A stretch of DNA of 64,000 bases from Choristoneura fumiferana (lineage: Eukaryota; Arthropoda; Insecta; Lepidoptera; Tortricidae). Under the pieces are notes generated by a model. The model worked only from the letters and a program-made list of their open reading frames with translations. It was not told the DNA's origin and did no database searches. The DNA is taken from contig NC_133490.1 of the NCBI RefSeq assembly GCF_025370935.1, positions 8,664,060-8,728,059 on the forward strand, in the 5' to 3' direction. This document shows positions 1 through 9,695 of the stretch, piece after piece. Position 1 is the stretch's first letter. Every line of letters starts with the position of its first letter. A program made the position numbers and the translations under genes.

Positions 1-602
1 AAATATTGATTACAGAATAAATAAGCACGAATGGTTTCGTTACAGTTCCAAATTCGCAGTAGACCGACGGAAAATCAAAATTACCTCACACTAAGGTTTT
101 TAATGAACAATAAAGATTATTATTATTAATATTATTATACTAGGATAGGTTGCAGTGGTATCTACATTAGCTTAGGACTATACGCTCTCGCGAGTGTTCT
201 TTTACCGAAAAAACTCAATTTAAATTTCAAATGTAATAAAATCCGATATGCGACCTGTACCTACTCGAACTCGAACCCACGACCGTCGTCGTTGGCTTGA
301 GAAGTCTTACCTATGTCAAAGTATTAGACTGTCTACATTTATGCCGATTATCTATAACGATGATTAATAAAAACTTTAAAAGGAACAGCGAAAGCGAAAG
401 GGTGTGTTTAAAGAGGCAAACAGTTCCAAACTACTATTATCCGTGTTAACTGGTACAAACTTCCGAAGTTCATGCCATTAACGATTTAATTTACAGTTTT
501 GTCTGATAATGAAGAAAGTCATTAGCTATTGACTTAGCAGAAAAAATGTTTGTTCGTAAGTAAGTGTAGATAGTAAGACAAAAATATATGTATATCTCTT
601 AC
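1..602. other. Presumed kinesin intron, no feature seen
   Basis: AT-rich DNA follows the donor of the 603-703 exon on the minus strand. I searched both strands for the next motor exon and for known repeats and found neither. A lone minisatellite-free stretch with short AT runs is all that can be described. Confidence 0.4.
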
Positions 603-703
603 CCAAAGCCGATATGACGTTGCTAAGCGCGACGAGTGATTTGTTAATGTTCGCCCCTTCCTTTTGCCTCCCCCCGCAACAACCTTCCCAGCTCGCTTTT
701 TCA
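603..703 (-). CDS. Kinesin motor domain exon with end of switch II
   Basis: This 101-nt exon (1 + 33 codons + 1) completes switch II as S-E-K and continues through SWEGCCGG to GANINKSLVALSNVISAL, the canonical kinesin helix after switch II. Most kinesins have SER, so the Lys in the third position is a conservative variant, and the two adjacent Cys are unusual. The acceptor is CGTACAG before 703 and the donor is GTAAGA after 603. The next exon, expected to encode VPYRDSxLT and the neck, was not found between base 1 and 602 and probably lies beyond the window. The three exons together supply about 140 residues of a motor domain usually near 340-400. Confidence 0.9.
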
Positions 704-973
704 CTGTACGCGGAAAAATGATTTGTGACTATACAGGCGTTTTCTGTTAACGGTGCTTGAATGTCGTAGAGTCAGCAGACCTACATATACATGCAAGAAT
801 TGAAAATACTTAACTGTTTACAAAAATGGAAAAGTCAAAATAAATTCCTATTACAAAAAGCGGTTGTAGAGTTACCTTACCTACTTTCGTCGATCTTACA
901 CCATCATCATATCATCAACATACATGATTGAAAAACAAGAATGGGGCTTATCTTTTATTAACATTATTTTGTA

Positions 974-1146
974 GTGCCAGTATGATATGCCAAATGTAGA
1001 GACGCTCAAAGGGTGTTAAATTCGATCCAGCAACGTGTGTGAACTGGATGATTTTGCATTTCGTCGGGTCAGTCGTGCAAGATTAGATTCAACCAATTTT
1101 ATGACCCGCAACCCAGCAGTTGAGATTTCTAGATTATATTCCGATC
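974..1146 (-). pseudogene. Decayed duplicate of the kinesin switch I exon
   Basis: This minus-strand stretch aligns with exon 1314-1488 over its whole length, 173 against 175 nt. It keeps a usable acceptor (TTACAG) and the same two-base entry phase. The protein shadow RLTRRNAKSSSSHTLLD matches TAATRRNTSSSRSHALLE, and further on the DNA again shares the CTCTACATTTGGC stretch. It cannot be a working alternative exon: there is an in-frame TAA at 1016-1018, and the bases matching the donor of the good exon (CAGGTA) read CACTAC. Switch I has lost its SSRSH arginine. It is best explained as a tandem exon duplication that decayed. Confidence 0.75.
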
Positions 1147-1313
1147 CTGTAAGAATATTGGAATAAATAGTACCTAACCTATGTGTTATCGTACGTGTCC
1201 AGGTATCCACTTCTAAATTGCACTCAAATCCGTCCTGCCGTTTTAGCGTAAAGAAGTAACAGACGTATTCACAAACTTTTGCATTTATAATATTAGATAG
1301 ATTACTAGCCTAC

Positions 1314-1488
1314 CTGCCAGCGAGATCAGCCAAATGTAGAGTAGCTTTAGGGGTGCTGAGCTCCAATAGTGCGTGAGACCTGGAGGATGAGGTGTTCCGC
1401 CGGGTGGCAGCCGTGCGCCGGCGACGCCCCCCTTCCGACACCAAAGCGAGGAGTGTCTCTACGTCGTTCACAGCCACTCGACGAAGGT
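1314..1488 (-). CDS. Kinesin motor domain exon with switch I
   Basis: This 175-nt exon (2 + 57 codons + 2) continues the motor domain. It carries TAATRRNTSSSRSHALL, which contains the switch I signature NxxSSRSH that senses the ATP gamma-phosphate, followed by LHLADLAG, the start of switch II. The acceptor is TTTCAG before 1488 and the donor is GTAGGC after 1314. The incoming split codon (A + AC) and the outgoing one (AG + T) join without breaking the frame, so switch II reads DLAG-S-E across the intron. The intron to exon 2258-2406 is about 770 bases. The frame is open and GC-rich. A degenerate copy of this exon lies just downstream at 974-1146. Confidence 0.9.
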
Positions 1489-2257
1489 CTGAAATTATTA
1501 TACACGATTTTTTACATATTTTCGTCTAAACTTACGGGCGTCGGAATAGCAGTGCTAGAGGAAGTCACACCTGCATTACACCCCATTGCACAAAGGGAGG
1601 GAATCCCAGGAATAAAACCCCGATATCTCAACCGCTAGGGGACGTGTTTATTAGGCAACTTTAAAGACGAACACGATGTAGTTAACTAAGAATTCCCATT
1701 GGAAATTTGGCAAAAACGTGGAATTTCATTTGAATGCCAAAAACTTCCTCCTTTTTTTGAAAATTTCCACGAGTATTTTTGCAAAAAAACTCGAAATTTA
1801 AATTCAAATGCCTTACTCTGACACGCTGTAAGTTCGAACCTACGAATCGGGGCATCTTCACTTTCTGTACTTACCTACCTAACTTGTTTTGGCGCGAAAA
1901 GAATCAAATTTTTTTAGTTAAAGTTTATAAAGCATACACAAGATTTTAAAAAAAATCCTGAACTATAATTAAACCCACATTAAGGCTACTGATACTGATT
2001 ACTAGTACGGATACAAGTGGAAAAACATCGAAATTCGAAACAAAAAAATTACGTTTTGTATGAAAGTTGAGTCACAAGAAGACTTAATACATTTTTTTTC
2101 GAATTTTAATGTTTTCCACTGGTATGGTACCTATTAGTAAATAGTAGCCTTATATGGGTTAAATTATACAAGTGGAATTTTTTAACACCCTGTATATAAT
2201 CGAGGGTAAGCATAGGTTATCTACTCCTCTTGTTTACTATTTTCTATTTTCGCTTAC
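1489..2257. other. Kinesin intron between two motor exons
   Basis: The intron is AT-rich with no recognisable transposon. It has a clear acceptor end at 1489-1500 and a donor at 2252-2257 on the minus strand. Nothing else is supported. Confidence 0.6.
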
Positions 2258-2406
2258 TCTGCACATAAGGGCCCTTGGTAGGATGCTGTCTCACGCGCAG
2301 GTCCTTCCGCGCGTTGCCTCGCCTCCGCGGCAAGGAGTTGAACGGGAGGGGGGGATCCTCCCCAACCAAGAGGTCGTGGACGCGCTCGTTGTAGATTTCC
2401 AGGAAA
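2258..2406 (-). CDS. Kinesin motor domain exon (kinesin-3/KIF14-like), upstream of the three seen
   Basis: This 149-nt exon encodes 49 whole codons of a kinesin motor domain, a microtubule-dependent ATPase. On the minus strand it opens with FLEIYNERVHDLL, the conserved motor strand and helix, and closes with LRVRQHPTKGPYVQ, which matches the LRVREHP..GPYVE block typical of kinesin-3 members. Between them lies an insert of about 22 residues, rich in Pro and Arg. A TAG acceptor lies just before 2406 and a GTAAGC donor follows 2258. One base at each end belongs to split codons, and the downstream phase fits exon 1314-1488 exactly. The frame has no stop and the third positions are GC-rich, unlike the flanks. 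The KIF14-like assignment is inference from the HDLL and GPYV blocks; kinesin itself is secure. Confidence 0.9.
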
Positions 2407-2904
2407 CTACATGTAATTAAAAATATTTGAATGTAAAGGAAATGGAAAAGAAAATAAATAAAAAGAACACTACAGACAGGGCGATTCTCTTGGAGACCTG
2501 GGCCCTACCACGCTCTCTTAATGCGATTCAGTTTAGGCTCTAAACTGAACTGCATCGCTATTTCGTACCACGACGTTACTTTGCGATTCAGTTCAAGCAC
2601 GGTTCAGCGACAGCGATACAGACATTTTCATTCACTCACTTCAAGCGGTTTCGTACCATGACGCTTAACTTGAGTGGGAATTGAATCGCTTCAGTGTCAA
2701 ATTTAGCGATTCAGTATAAGTTACTCATTCTGTCAATTCTTTTGGATCGCTTCAACTTCAACTAATGAAATAAAACGAATTCAGTGTTTACGGTGCAAAT
2801 AACAACTTTAGTATGTAAATAATCAATTTTCTAGTGCATAGCGTGTTAGTTCAACATAGAAAAATTCGCAAGCTGTTAAAACACAGTTGTCGGTAGTTTT
2901 TCAG

Positions 2905-4240
2905 ATGTCGAAGGAATTATTATTTTTGGAATTTTTGGAATGCGATCTCATGGAGATACAGGGCGAAAAAAAATAGGCTCCGTAATCGCAAGGAAAACCA
3001 TCCGTTTGAACTCGGGGATTAGAGTTCATTCGAAGATATCGCCTGTCGAAAGAGCTGACTCTAGACCTCTGTGAGGAGCTAAGGCCATTGCTCAAAGAAC
3101 CTGTGAGGTCTACTGACTTAGATCTAGAGACGAAGGTAAACTCATAATTATTAGCTTCATTACGCCTTACGTATATGCACATTTGTAACTTTAACTAGGT
3201 TATGCTTTGGCAAAAGTACTTATTCGAAATACTTGATTATTGTAGGTATTGACTACGCTGTCGTTATATGCTGTCGGGTCGTATCAAAGACCCATAGGTG
3301 ATATAGGTGCGCATTCATTGGCGCAGCAAACAGTATCATCTGTTGTTGCGCAAATAACAGCCTGTTTAAATACTCCTCAAATGAGGAGGAAGTATATTGT
3401 CTTCCCTTCTACTCTGGAAGAGGAATGAGACAAGAACCCTGTAAGTAAACCTATATCTGTTAGTATGTACAGTCAACAGCAGAAGTAGTTAGGTGGACAG
3501 TTGAAGAGCCCCCGGCGCCACATTTAGGGGGCGGCAAAATACCATAAAAATTTAATGGTTTGTGTGAAGTTCGCAAGTTCTCAGCAGTGGGACATGTATA
3601 GGCTGGGATAATGATGATAGAGTTAAAAGTCACGCGCGTAGATAGCCATTACCTAAGCTCTTACCAAGTTACAGTCCCCACATGGCGCCTTGACATAAGT
3701 AAGCCAAATAATTAATTATAGTAATTATAATTGATGACATAATGTTTAAATGTGCTCTCGACGCAAGAGACGATCTAGACTTGTCATCATCGCATCTTGT
3801 AATTTTTCTACCGTTGATAATGGAACAGAAATAAATTATAAAAGTTTTTAAGTAAGTATATTAAACAATATGTATTTACAGGTGATTCCGGGTATACTCT
3901 CAGGAAGTTCATAATGACTCCCATTACCAACGCTGCAGAGGACTCGCCTGAAAGTCACTACACTAACATTCATGTTCGCGCCAGAAACGTAGTTGAAAGG
4001 ACTTTAGGAGTTCTTAAAACTCGTTTTCGGTGCATTAGTGGCCATCGAGTGTTGAATTACAGCCCAGAAGTTGCTGGCTCAATTATAAATGCTTGTGCTA
4101 TATTGCACAATATTTGCAATACAGCAGATCTGCCCATTTTAGATTTGGGACCCTTGCCTCGATACCACAATCGCCGTATGCAGCAGGCGGCTACCGAGCC
4201 GCTGCTCGAGGACGCAGTTGTCATTGATGAGACGGAATGA
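2905..4240 (+). pseudogene. HARBI1-like Harbinger transposase, three exon remnants
   Basis: Three blocks carry the family in order. Block 1 (about 2905-3135) contains RYRLSKELTLDLCEEL, but the frame upstream is broken by stops and at least one shift; it ends at a GTAAAC donor. Block 2 (3246-3425, after a TTGTAG acceptor) is open for 60 codons with PIGDIGAHSLAQQTVS and stops at a TGA at 3426. Block 3 (3882-4240, after TTACAG) contains NVVERTLGVLKTRFRCI and the ILHNIC motif and ends at a normal stop. The central catalytic part, with the first Asp residues of the DDE triad, is not found between 3440 and 3881. The gene cannot encode an active enzyme. The family is normally a nuclear DDE transposase of about 350-400 residues. 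Confidence 0.85.
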
Positions 4241-4487
4241 AGCAATCCACAACTGCGACTCGGTACAGCCATAAGGAATCGCCTTGTTCGCCGATTATGG
4301 GAAGGGAGATAATCCTTGTGTTGCATTTCTCACGATGATATAAATAAATACCTAAAACGATTTTTTGTTAACACTTATTATGTTTAAGACCCCGCAGACT
4401 ATAAATAGTAATGAGAATCCCACCAAAAACATTTCATATGCACGAGAGTATGAGTTATTTATTATTAGAGTCAACCCCTAGCCCCAG

Positions 4488-4617
4488 TGTACCCTTAGTG
4501 TAAGTTTTCGGTTACAAAATACGTCTCGATCGCGTTCGCGTTAGAATCTCAATTTGTATGGAAACACGAACAGCGCCTCTAGCGGAACGTTTGAGATGTT
4601 GTCACTATGTATTCACT
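4488..4617 (+). mobile_element. Palindromic MITE fragment (CCTTAGTGTAAGTTTTCGG family)
   Basis: Begins GTACCCTTAGTGTAAG and runs through CGATCGCGTTCGCGTTAGAA to GCGCCTCTAGCGGAACG. It is the left half of the element whose full copies sit at 14021-14400. The right arm is missing. Confidence 0.7.
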
Positions 4618-4988
4618 CTCTCGGAATTGGCTACCTTCGGACAGGCCTCGCCTAGTGTAGGAGCCAGTGAAAAGTATTGTGTATGAAGAGCTGTTAATGT
4701 ACGTTCATGAACTTGCTACCATTGTTATTGTTTTTCACTGTTGGTTTTCTTTTGCAAGAATGTTTGTATGTTCTTTCCATGTATCAGCCCTCCTGTAAAC
4801 CCTACTCTATATGCAATAAATGATTACTTTTACTTACTTACTTACTATTCATTATTAGGCAAAAACTACGTAATTGCGGAAATCTTCTTTATGAATAACC
4901 ATATTATATAACAGGTGTAGGTAAAGGAAAAAATGAACACGTTTGGTTTGTTTTCATTTTTATTTCACATATAATTAATTTACAAAAA

Positions 4989-5590
4989 TTCAAAGTCAAA
5001 GTCAAAGTCAAAATATCTTTGTTCAATTTAAGCTATAACAAGCACTTATGAATGTCTACCACTGGTTCGGAAAAACCTCTGTTGAGAAAAATCCGGCAAG
5101 AAACTCAACGAGGTATATTTAGCCAGTCTGTAAGATGGAGCTTCCCTGTGTTTCTAGTAGCCTTTGGGTTATCGACGTTAGTGGGAAAATCACATATGTT
5201 CTTCCTTACATAAATGATTATTTCAAAAACATAATGCGACGGCAGGGTTAGAAAACCTGTTTCCTTAAAAGAAGATTCACGCGTCTTCAAATTATAAATT
5301 GCTCTAATTGCTCTCTTTGGTAAGATAAAAATTTACTCAATGTCTGCAGCAGATCCCATAAAATAAGGCCGTACGAAATAATGCTATTAAAGTAAGCAAA
5401 ATACACCAACCGTGCCGTCGCCACATCGGTTAGCATCGAGCGTTATTCCTAAAAATATTGTTGATTTTACAAATTCAACAGTTTGACCATTTAACTTTAT
5501 ATTAGAAACTGAATTCGAGTAAATTTATCAACGAGAATTCAGATAGATTTTAGAGAACCTGTCAAGACAATTCAGGCTACCTTATCTTGA
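4989..5590 (-). mobile_element. CR1/Jockey-like LINE, 5'-truncated copy
   Basis: The minus strand ends in repeated TTTGACTTTGAC units at 4989-5012, the usual 3' tail of this LINE. Upstream of it lies a degraded reverse transcriptase C-terminus: FLGITLD near 5450, then KRAIRAIYNLKTRES and LTLPSHYVFEIIIYVRKN around 5170-5300. Frames shift between blocks and the stretch after VRKN is shortened, so it is dead. Other copies are at 29553-30097 and 34384-35178. Confidence 0.8.
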
Positions 5591-5852
5591 AATTATATGG
5601 TTATGGTAGATTTAAATTTGGCGTTGGGGGCAGTTCTGGAACTGGTAACCTAAAACAAAAAAAAAACATGGTACTTACATAAAAAAACATTGACATAGCA
5701 GAACATGAGTGACCGAATTTCGTTCAGTCTTTTGAATGGAGTTTTTTTTTTACAATGAAACGACTTACGAAGGCATAATATTTCTACATACCAAATTTTC
5801 TTCCAAAAACTTAGCGCAGTCGTAGGTATCGAGAAACCTAATAAGTACACAT

Positions 5853-5872
5853 TCAACACACACACACACACA
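5853..5872. repeat. (AC)n microsatellite
   Basis: Short AC run inside the Harbinger region. Confidence 0.8.
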
Positions 5873-5939
5873 ATTGAATTGCTTGTTTGTAATGGGAGAC
5901 GCTATCAAATTGGTAACTAATCAAAAAAATGCTCCTCAC

Positions 5940-6149
5940 CTTGCTTGCAGTAACTCCTTGACCGCGCAAGGTCTCATTTTTCTCCCGAGCTATTTCAATT
6001 AAGGCCCGGCGAGCCGTCTCTTGCGACATGGGGGGCTCGCGGCGCTGGCGCCTGGGTCTCTGGGGCGGCGAGCCTGCACGTTGTCGTGCTTGGATGCGGG
6101 CTCTTGGACTTTGTCTCGGACTTCGTAGGTACTCACGACATTGTGCTTC
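5940..6149 (-). CDS. Arg-rich open exon, possible second ORF of the Harbinger element
   Basis: A 70-codon open stretch ends at a good donor (CAAG/GTGAGG). It is strikingly GC- and Arg-rich (PRRQRREPPMSQETARRAL) and then turns into a helical, charged segment, EIAREKNETLRGQG. It lies just inside the right end of the Harbinger element and faces the transposase. Harbingers commonly carry a Myb/SANT-like accessory protein, so a C-terminal part of that protein is my inference. No Myb helix can be seen here, and a host exon cannot be excluded. An in-frame stop bounds it upstream at 6150-6152. Confidence 0.35.
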
Positions 6150-6960
6150 TTAACTCCTCATTGATTTTTCAGTGAGAAAAGAGACTCGTCGATTAGTGAC
6201 AGCGTAAACATTTTATTTGTAATCAACACAACGGTTGCTAAGAACACGGAATGACATAGAGTTATGGTTTTGCAAAATAAAGAGGTTTTAGTATACAAAA
6301 TTTGGTTTGCATATAGCGGCATCCCTTTCGCGACTTAGCGTTTCAGTTTCGGACCAGAGACAATATCGGTCTTTCATTCACCTGTAAACCATTGAGACTC
6401 AGCTCTGAGAAATAAACGTCGAGGTACTAATTTCGACGATTCAGTTTAGGTGCCTAAATTGAACTGCTCTGCGTTTGGATCGTTTGTGAAAAGATCATGG
6501 TACGCCTGCTGATCGAGATCAAACCTAACCAACTCAATTAATTAAAGGTTAGCATTTCATATTAGTAGGTACTTAATACAGAACGCTTTTCAAAGTAATG
6601 GGATTTGTGAATATACTTAATAAAACATTTCTTAGCGACAATTACAGGCAGACAATTGTAAACAATCAAATGATGGGAGTGATCCGAGGAGCTTAGGCAA
6701 GGTTGATATATTTTTAATGATGTTTATTAAATACGAGTAGTCGTTTCATTACCTTTTTATCTAACTCGGATTGCGTGCGTTATGGGAATAATAACAGCTC
6801 GCAAGATTCTTGAAAATTACCAATGATTGATGTAGAAAAGTAGTCTAATTTCGCGTTAATAGTCAGCGCCAAACTTAGAACCCGTAATTAGAAAGTATTT
6901 AATATTATGGTAATTTATCAAACCCTTAACACGACCTACATGACTTGATGCCGCCATTTA

Positions 6961-7014
6961 TTACAGTTAATATATATTTATTATTACAGTAATATATATT
7001 TATATTAACTGTAA
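6961..7014. repeat. AT-rich near-perfect palindrome
   Basis: TTACAGTTAATAT at the left is mirrored by ATATTAACTGTAA at the right, with AT-rich sequence between. It may be a tiny MITE; its family is not recognised. Confidence 0.6.
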
Positions 7015-7080
7015 TTTTGGATATGAATAAAACGAGGTAAGTTTTTGTTGATAAGTTTATCATAGCTTGGATATTTTTTT

Positions 7081-7724
7081 GGGTTCCGGAGCCAAAATGG
7101 CAAAAACGGAACCCTTATAGTTGCGCCATGTCTCTGTCTGTCTGTCTGTCCGTCCGCGGCTTTGCTCAGGGACTATCAATGCTAGAAAGCTGTAATTTTG
7201 CACGGATATATAAGTAAACTATGCCGACAAAATGGTACAATTAAAAATAAAAAAAATAATTATTAAGTGTACCTCCCATAGACGTAAAGTGGGGGTGATT
7301 TTTTTTTCTCATCCAACCCTATTGTGTGGGGTATCGTTGGATAGGTCTTTTAAAACCATTAGGGTGTTGCTAAAACGATTTTTTGATTCAGTGGTATGTT
7401 TGCGAAATATTCAACTTTAAAGTGCACATTTTCATCAAAATCGAGCGTACCCCCCCCCTCTAAAATCTAAACTGGAAAATTTTTAAAAAAATCAAGAAGG
7501 TAGTAAGTATAGGTACCAAACTTTCAAGGAAAACTATTACGGCTAAGTTTACTTGAGAATTATTAGTAGTTTATGAGTAAATAGCAGCCTAAGGTAAAAA
7601 ATACACCTAAACTTGGAAGATTCCGTATAAAATACGAAATCCTTAGAAAAATATTACTTGATTTTTTCGTAATGGCTACGGAACCCTATTTTGGGCGTGT
7701 CCGACACGCTCTAGGCCGGTTTTT
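7081..7724 (+). mobile_element. GGGTTCC-family interspersed repeat
   Basis: Starts GGGTTCCGGAGCCAAAATGG, then a (TCTG)n(TCCG)n patch, a long body with a run of C, and ends GGCTACGGAACCC then GACACGCTCTAGGCCGG and a T run. The same family is found at 23616-24270, 27007, 44167 and 63338. It has no coding capacity; the 62-codon open stretch at 7232-7420 is noncoding repeat. Confidence 0.8.
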
Positions 7725-7902
7725 AATTTTATAACTGTCCACGCACGAAAAGTAATGGTAGGTAAAGTACTTAACTAAGTTTCAGCCGGCGCTAAAGCAT
7801 GAGGGATAAAATGAAAATAATAATGTTACAAGAAATTATGATAACAGTAATTTGCTTTACCGCCATTGGACACTACACATCATCATAAATTAACCTGACC
7901 TG

Positions 7903-8143
7903 ACGACCGGGTCGCCAAGTGTTTAGAGAACCTGACTACGAAGCTTGAGGTTCCGGGTTCCATTCCCGGCCGGGGCAGATATTTGTATGAATAATATTAA
8001 TGTTTGTTCTTGGGTCTTGGGTTAAGTATGTATTTATCTATATAAGTATGTTTATCCGTTGCCTAGTATCCATAGTAGGTACAAGCTTTGCTTAGTTTAG
8101 GACTAGGTCAAATTGGTGTCAAGTGTCCCATGATATTTATTTA
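7903..8143 (+). mobile_element. SINE-1, tRNA-derived
   Basis: The head has an A-box-like stretch (GTGTTTAGAGAACC) and a B box (GGTTCCATTCC). A body follows with GGCAGATATTTGTATGA, ending near GTCCCATGATATTTATT. Related copies: 13502, 22909 (minus), 30301 (minus), 37392. SINE-1 copies are transcribed by RNA polymerase III in principle. Confidence 0.8.
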
Positions 8144-8530
8144 ATTAGATACGTATTTAGTACTTATTTAGTATTTATTTATTTGGCAAAAAACTTAAAA
8201 TACATAAGGCCTTATTCTAATAAGTCTTACAATATTATGCACCCTGGTAGGGTATAGCCACATTTATAACAATGTTATCTAATTCTATTAGGCAACTAAA
8301 AAGTAAGATATCCTACGTTCGTTATAGAAGGAACGTAATCAATGAAAATACTTAGTTTCATCGGATTTTCAATTACAATTTATATTACCTTTGTAGTTCG
8401 ACATTACAACTCTGTCACACAAACTTTTAATTCGTGGGACGATATCTTCAAAAGCATAATATCGAGCACTAGTGCTAATTGCACTTAATGAGGTCTCGAT
8501 TTTTTCGTGAATAAGAACGTTTGTATTGTA

Positions 8531-9695
8531 CAGTCACGTCTAAAAATATGTATACAAAACAAGGTTGCATAAATATGTAGTCATACATTGTATCAAAAAT
8601 ATTTATCTATTACTGACACCAAAAAATTGTATGCATTAAACTTTTCCAGTATTATGTAATCACAAAATGCTTCAGAAAGTTGCATACTTAAATAAATTCC
8701 ATTTAAATGTATCCACCTCGTAGGCAAAAATAAGTATACATGAATGGGTTCCATATACATATAACCACACCAATTTGGCAAATATTTGTATACGCCGTTT
8801 GATTCATAAATATGTAAACACGATTTGATATTTTGATTCGTTTTGAAGAATTACTGTTTTGTTAAGATTACATGTCTGTCTCTTTCGTAACCTGCATGCG
8901 GGCAGGGACATACATACTACGAATCCATACTCCATTAAAATAATATTATATACTGGTGACCCGTTCCGGCACAACACGGTTACGGTATACATAGACACCG
9001 TGAATCACACTATTTATTTGTGAAAACCGCATCAAAATCCGTTGCGTAGTTTGAAAGATCTAAGCGTACAGACAAAAAAAGCGACTTTGTTTTATACTAT
9101 GGAGTGATGAATTGAAAGTAACTCTGTCTGTTCCGGTATCACGCTACAGTGCGGCTCTACCACTAACAATTAACAATATAATTAAAATAAAAACAAAAAA
9201 TGCTTAGTGCACCTTTCGAGAATGACCCTAAACTGAAATACTCAATAATTACAAGTCAATTCAATCTAAGGACTGTCAAGTGCGTCATAGAATAATCGTG
9301 AGATAGACGTATGCAGTGACAAGTCCGCACTGTTTTCGTGAATTGTCAAATCAGTTAAATATACAACTTACGATTCTATGCCAGTCAGACAAGGTCTGTT
9401 GTTGCAGTCTGGATACATATTTATGAATCAAACGGCGTATACAAATATTTGCCAAATTGGTGTGGTTATATGTATATGGAACCCATTCATGTATACTTAT
9501 TTTTGCCTACGAGGTGGATACATTTAAATGGAATTTATTTAAGTATGCAACTTTCTGAAGCATTTTGTGATTACATAATACTGAAACAGTTTAATGAATA
9601 CAATTTTTGGTGTCAGTAATAGATACATATTTATGATGAAAATGTGTGGCTACATATTTTTCAAATTTTTTGTATACATACTTTAGACGTGACTG
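8531..9695. mobile_element. 1165-bp inverted-repeat transposon with TA target duplication
   Basis: The arms are about 286 bp (8531-8816 and 9411-9695) and begin CAGTCACGTCTAAA, flanked by TA on both sides. The arms carry ATAAATATGTA motifs. The 590-bp centre has no recognisable gene; the open stretches at 8593-8998 are within the arm or the centre and resemble nothing. The TA target and CAGT terminus suggest a non-autonomous Tc1/mariner element. Confidence 0.8.

Larger units (their letters stand above)
2501..6510 (+). mobile_element. PIF/Harbinger DNA transposon, broken, in a kinesin intron
   Basis: The left end has GGCCCTACCACG. The right end, read in reverse, has GGCGTACCATG, a loose inverted match. 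Just inside both ends lies the same subterminal palindrome, ATTCAGTTTAGG followed by its partner CCTAAAYTGAAC (2525-2560 and 6435-6470). The left flank also holds scattered GCGATTCAGT repeats to about 2760. Inside are transposase remnants (2905-4240, plus strand), a possible second ORF (5940-6149, minus strand), and later insertions: a palindromic MITE piece at 4488 and a CR1-like LINE fragment at 4989. The exact ends and the target duplication are not certain. Two ORFs are usual for this superfamily (a DDE transposase and a Myb/SANT-like protein). Confidence 0.6.

Noticed and set aside
1369..1638. Plus-strand open frame of 89 codons
   Set aside because: Antisense of the kinesin switch I exon plus intron.
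2172..2420. Plus-strand open frame of 82 codons
   Set aside because: It is the antisense shadow of the kinesin exon at 2258-2406; the minus strand shows the motor motifs.
7903..7985. Possible tRNA gene
   Set aside because: It has A and B boxes but no complete cloverleaf, and the same head with the same tail occurs five times, so it is a SINE.
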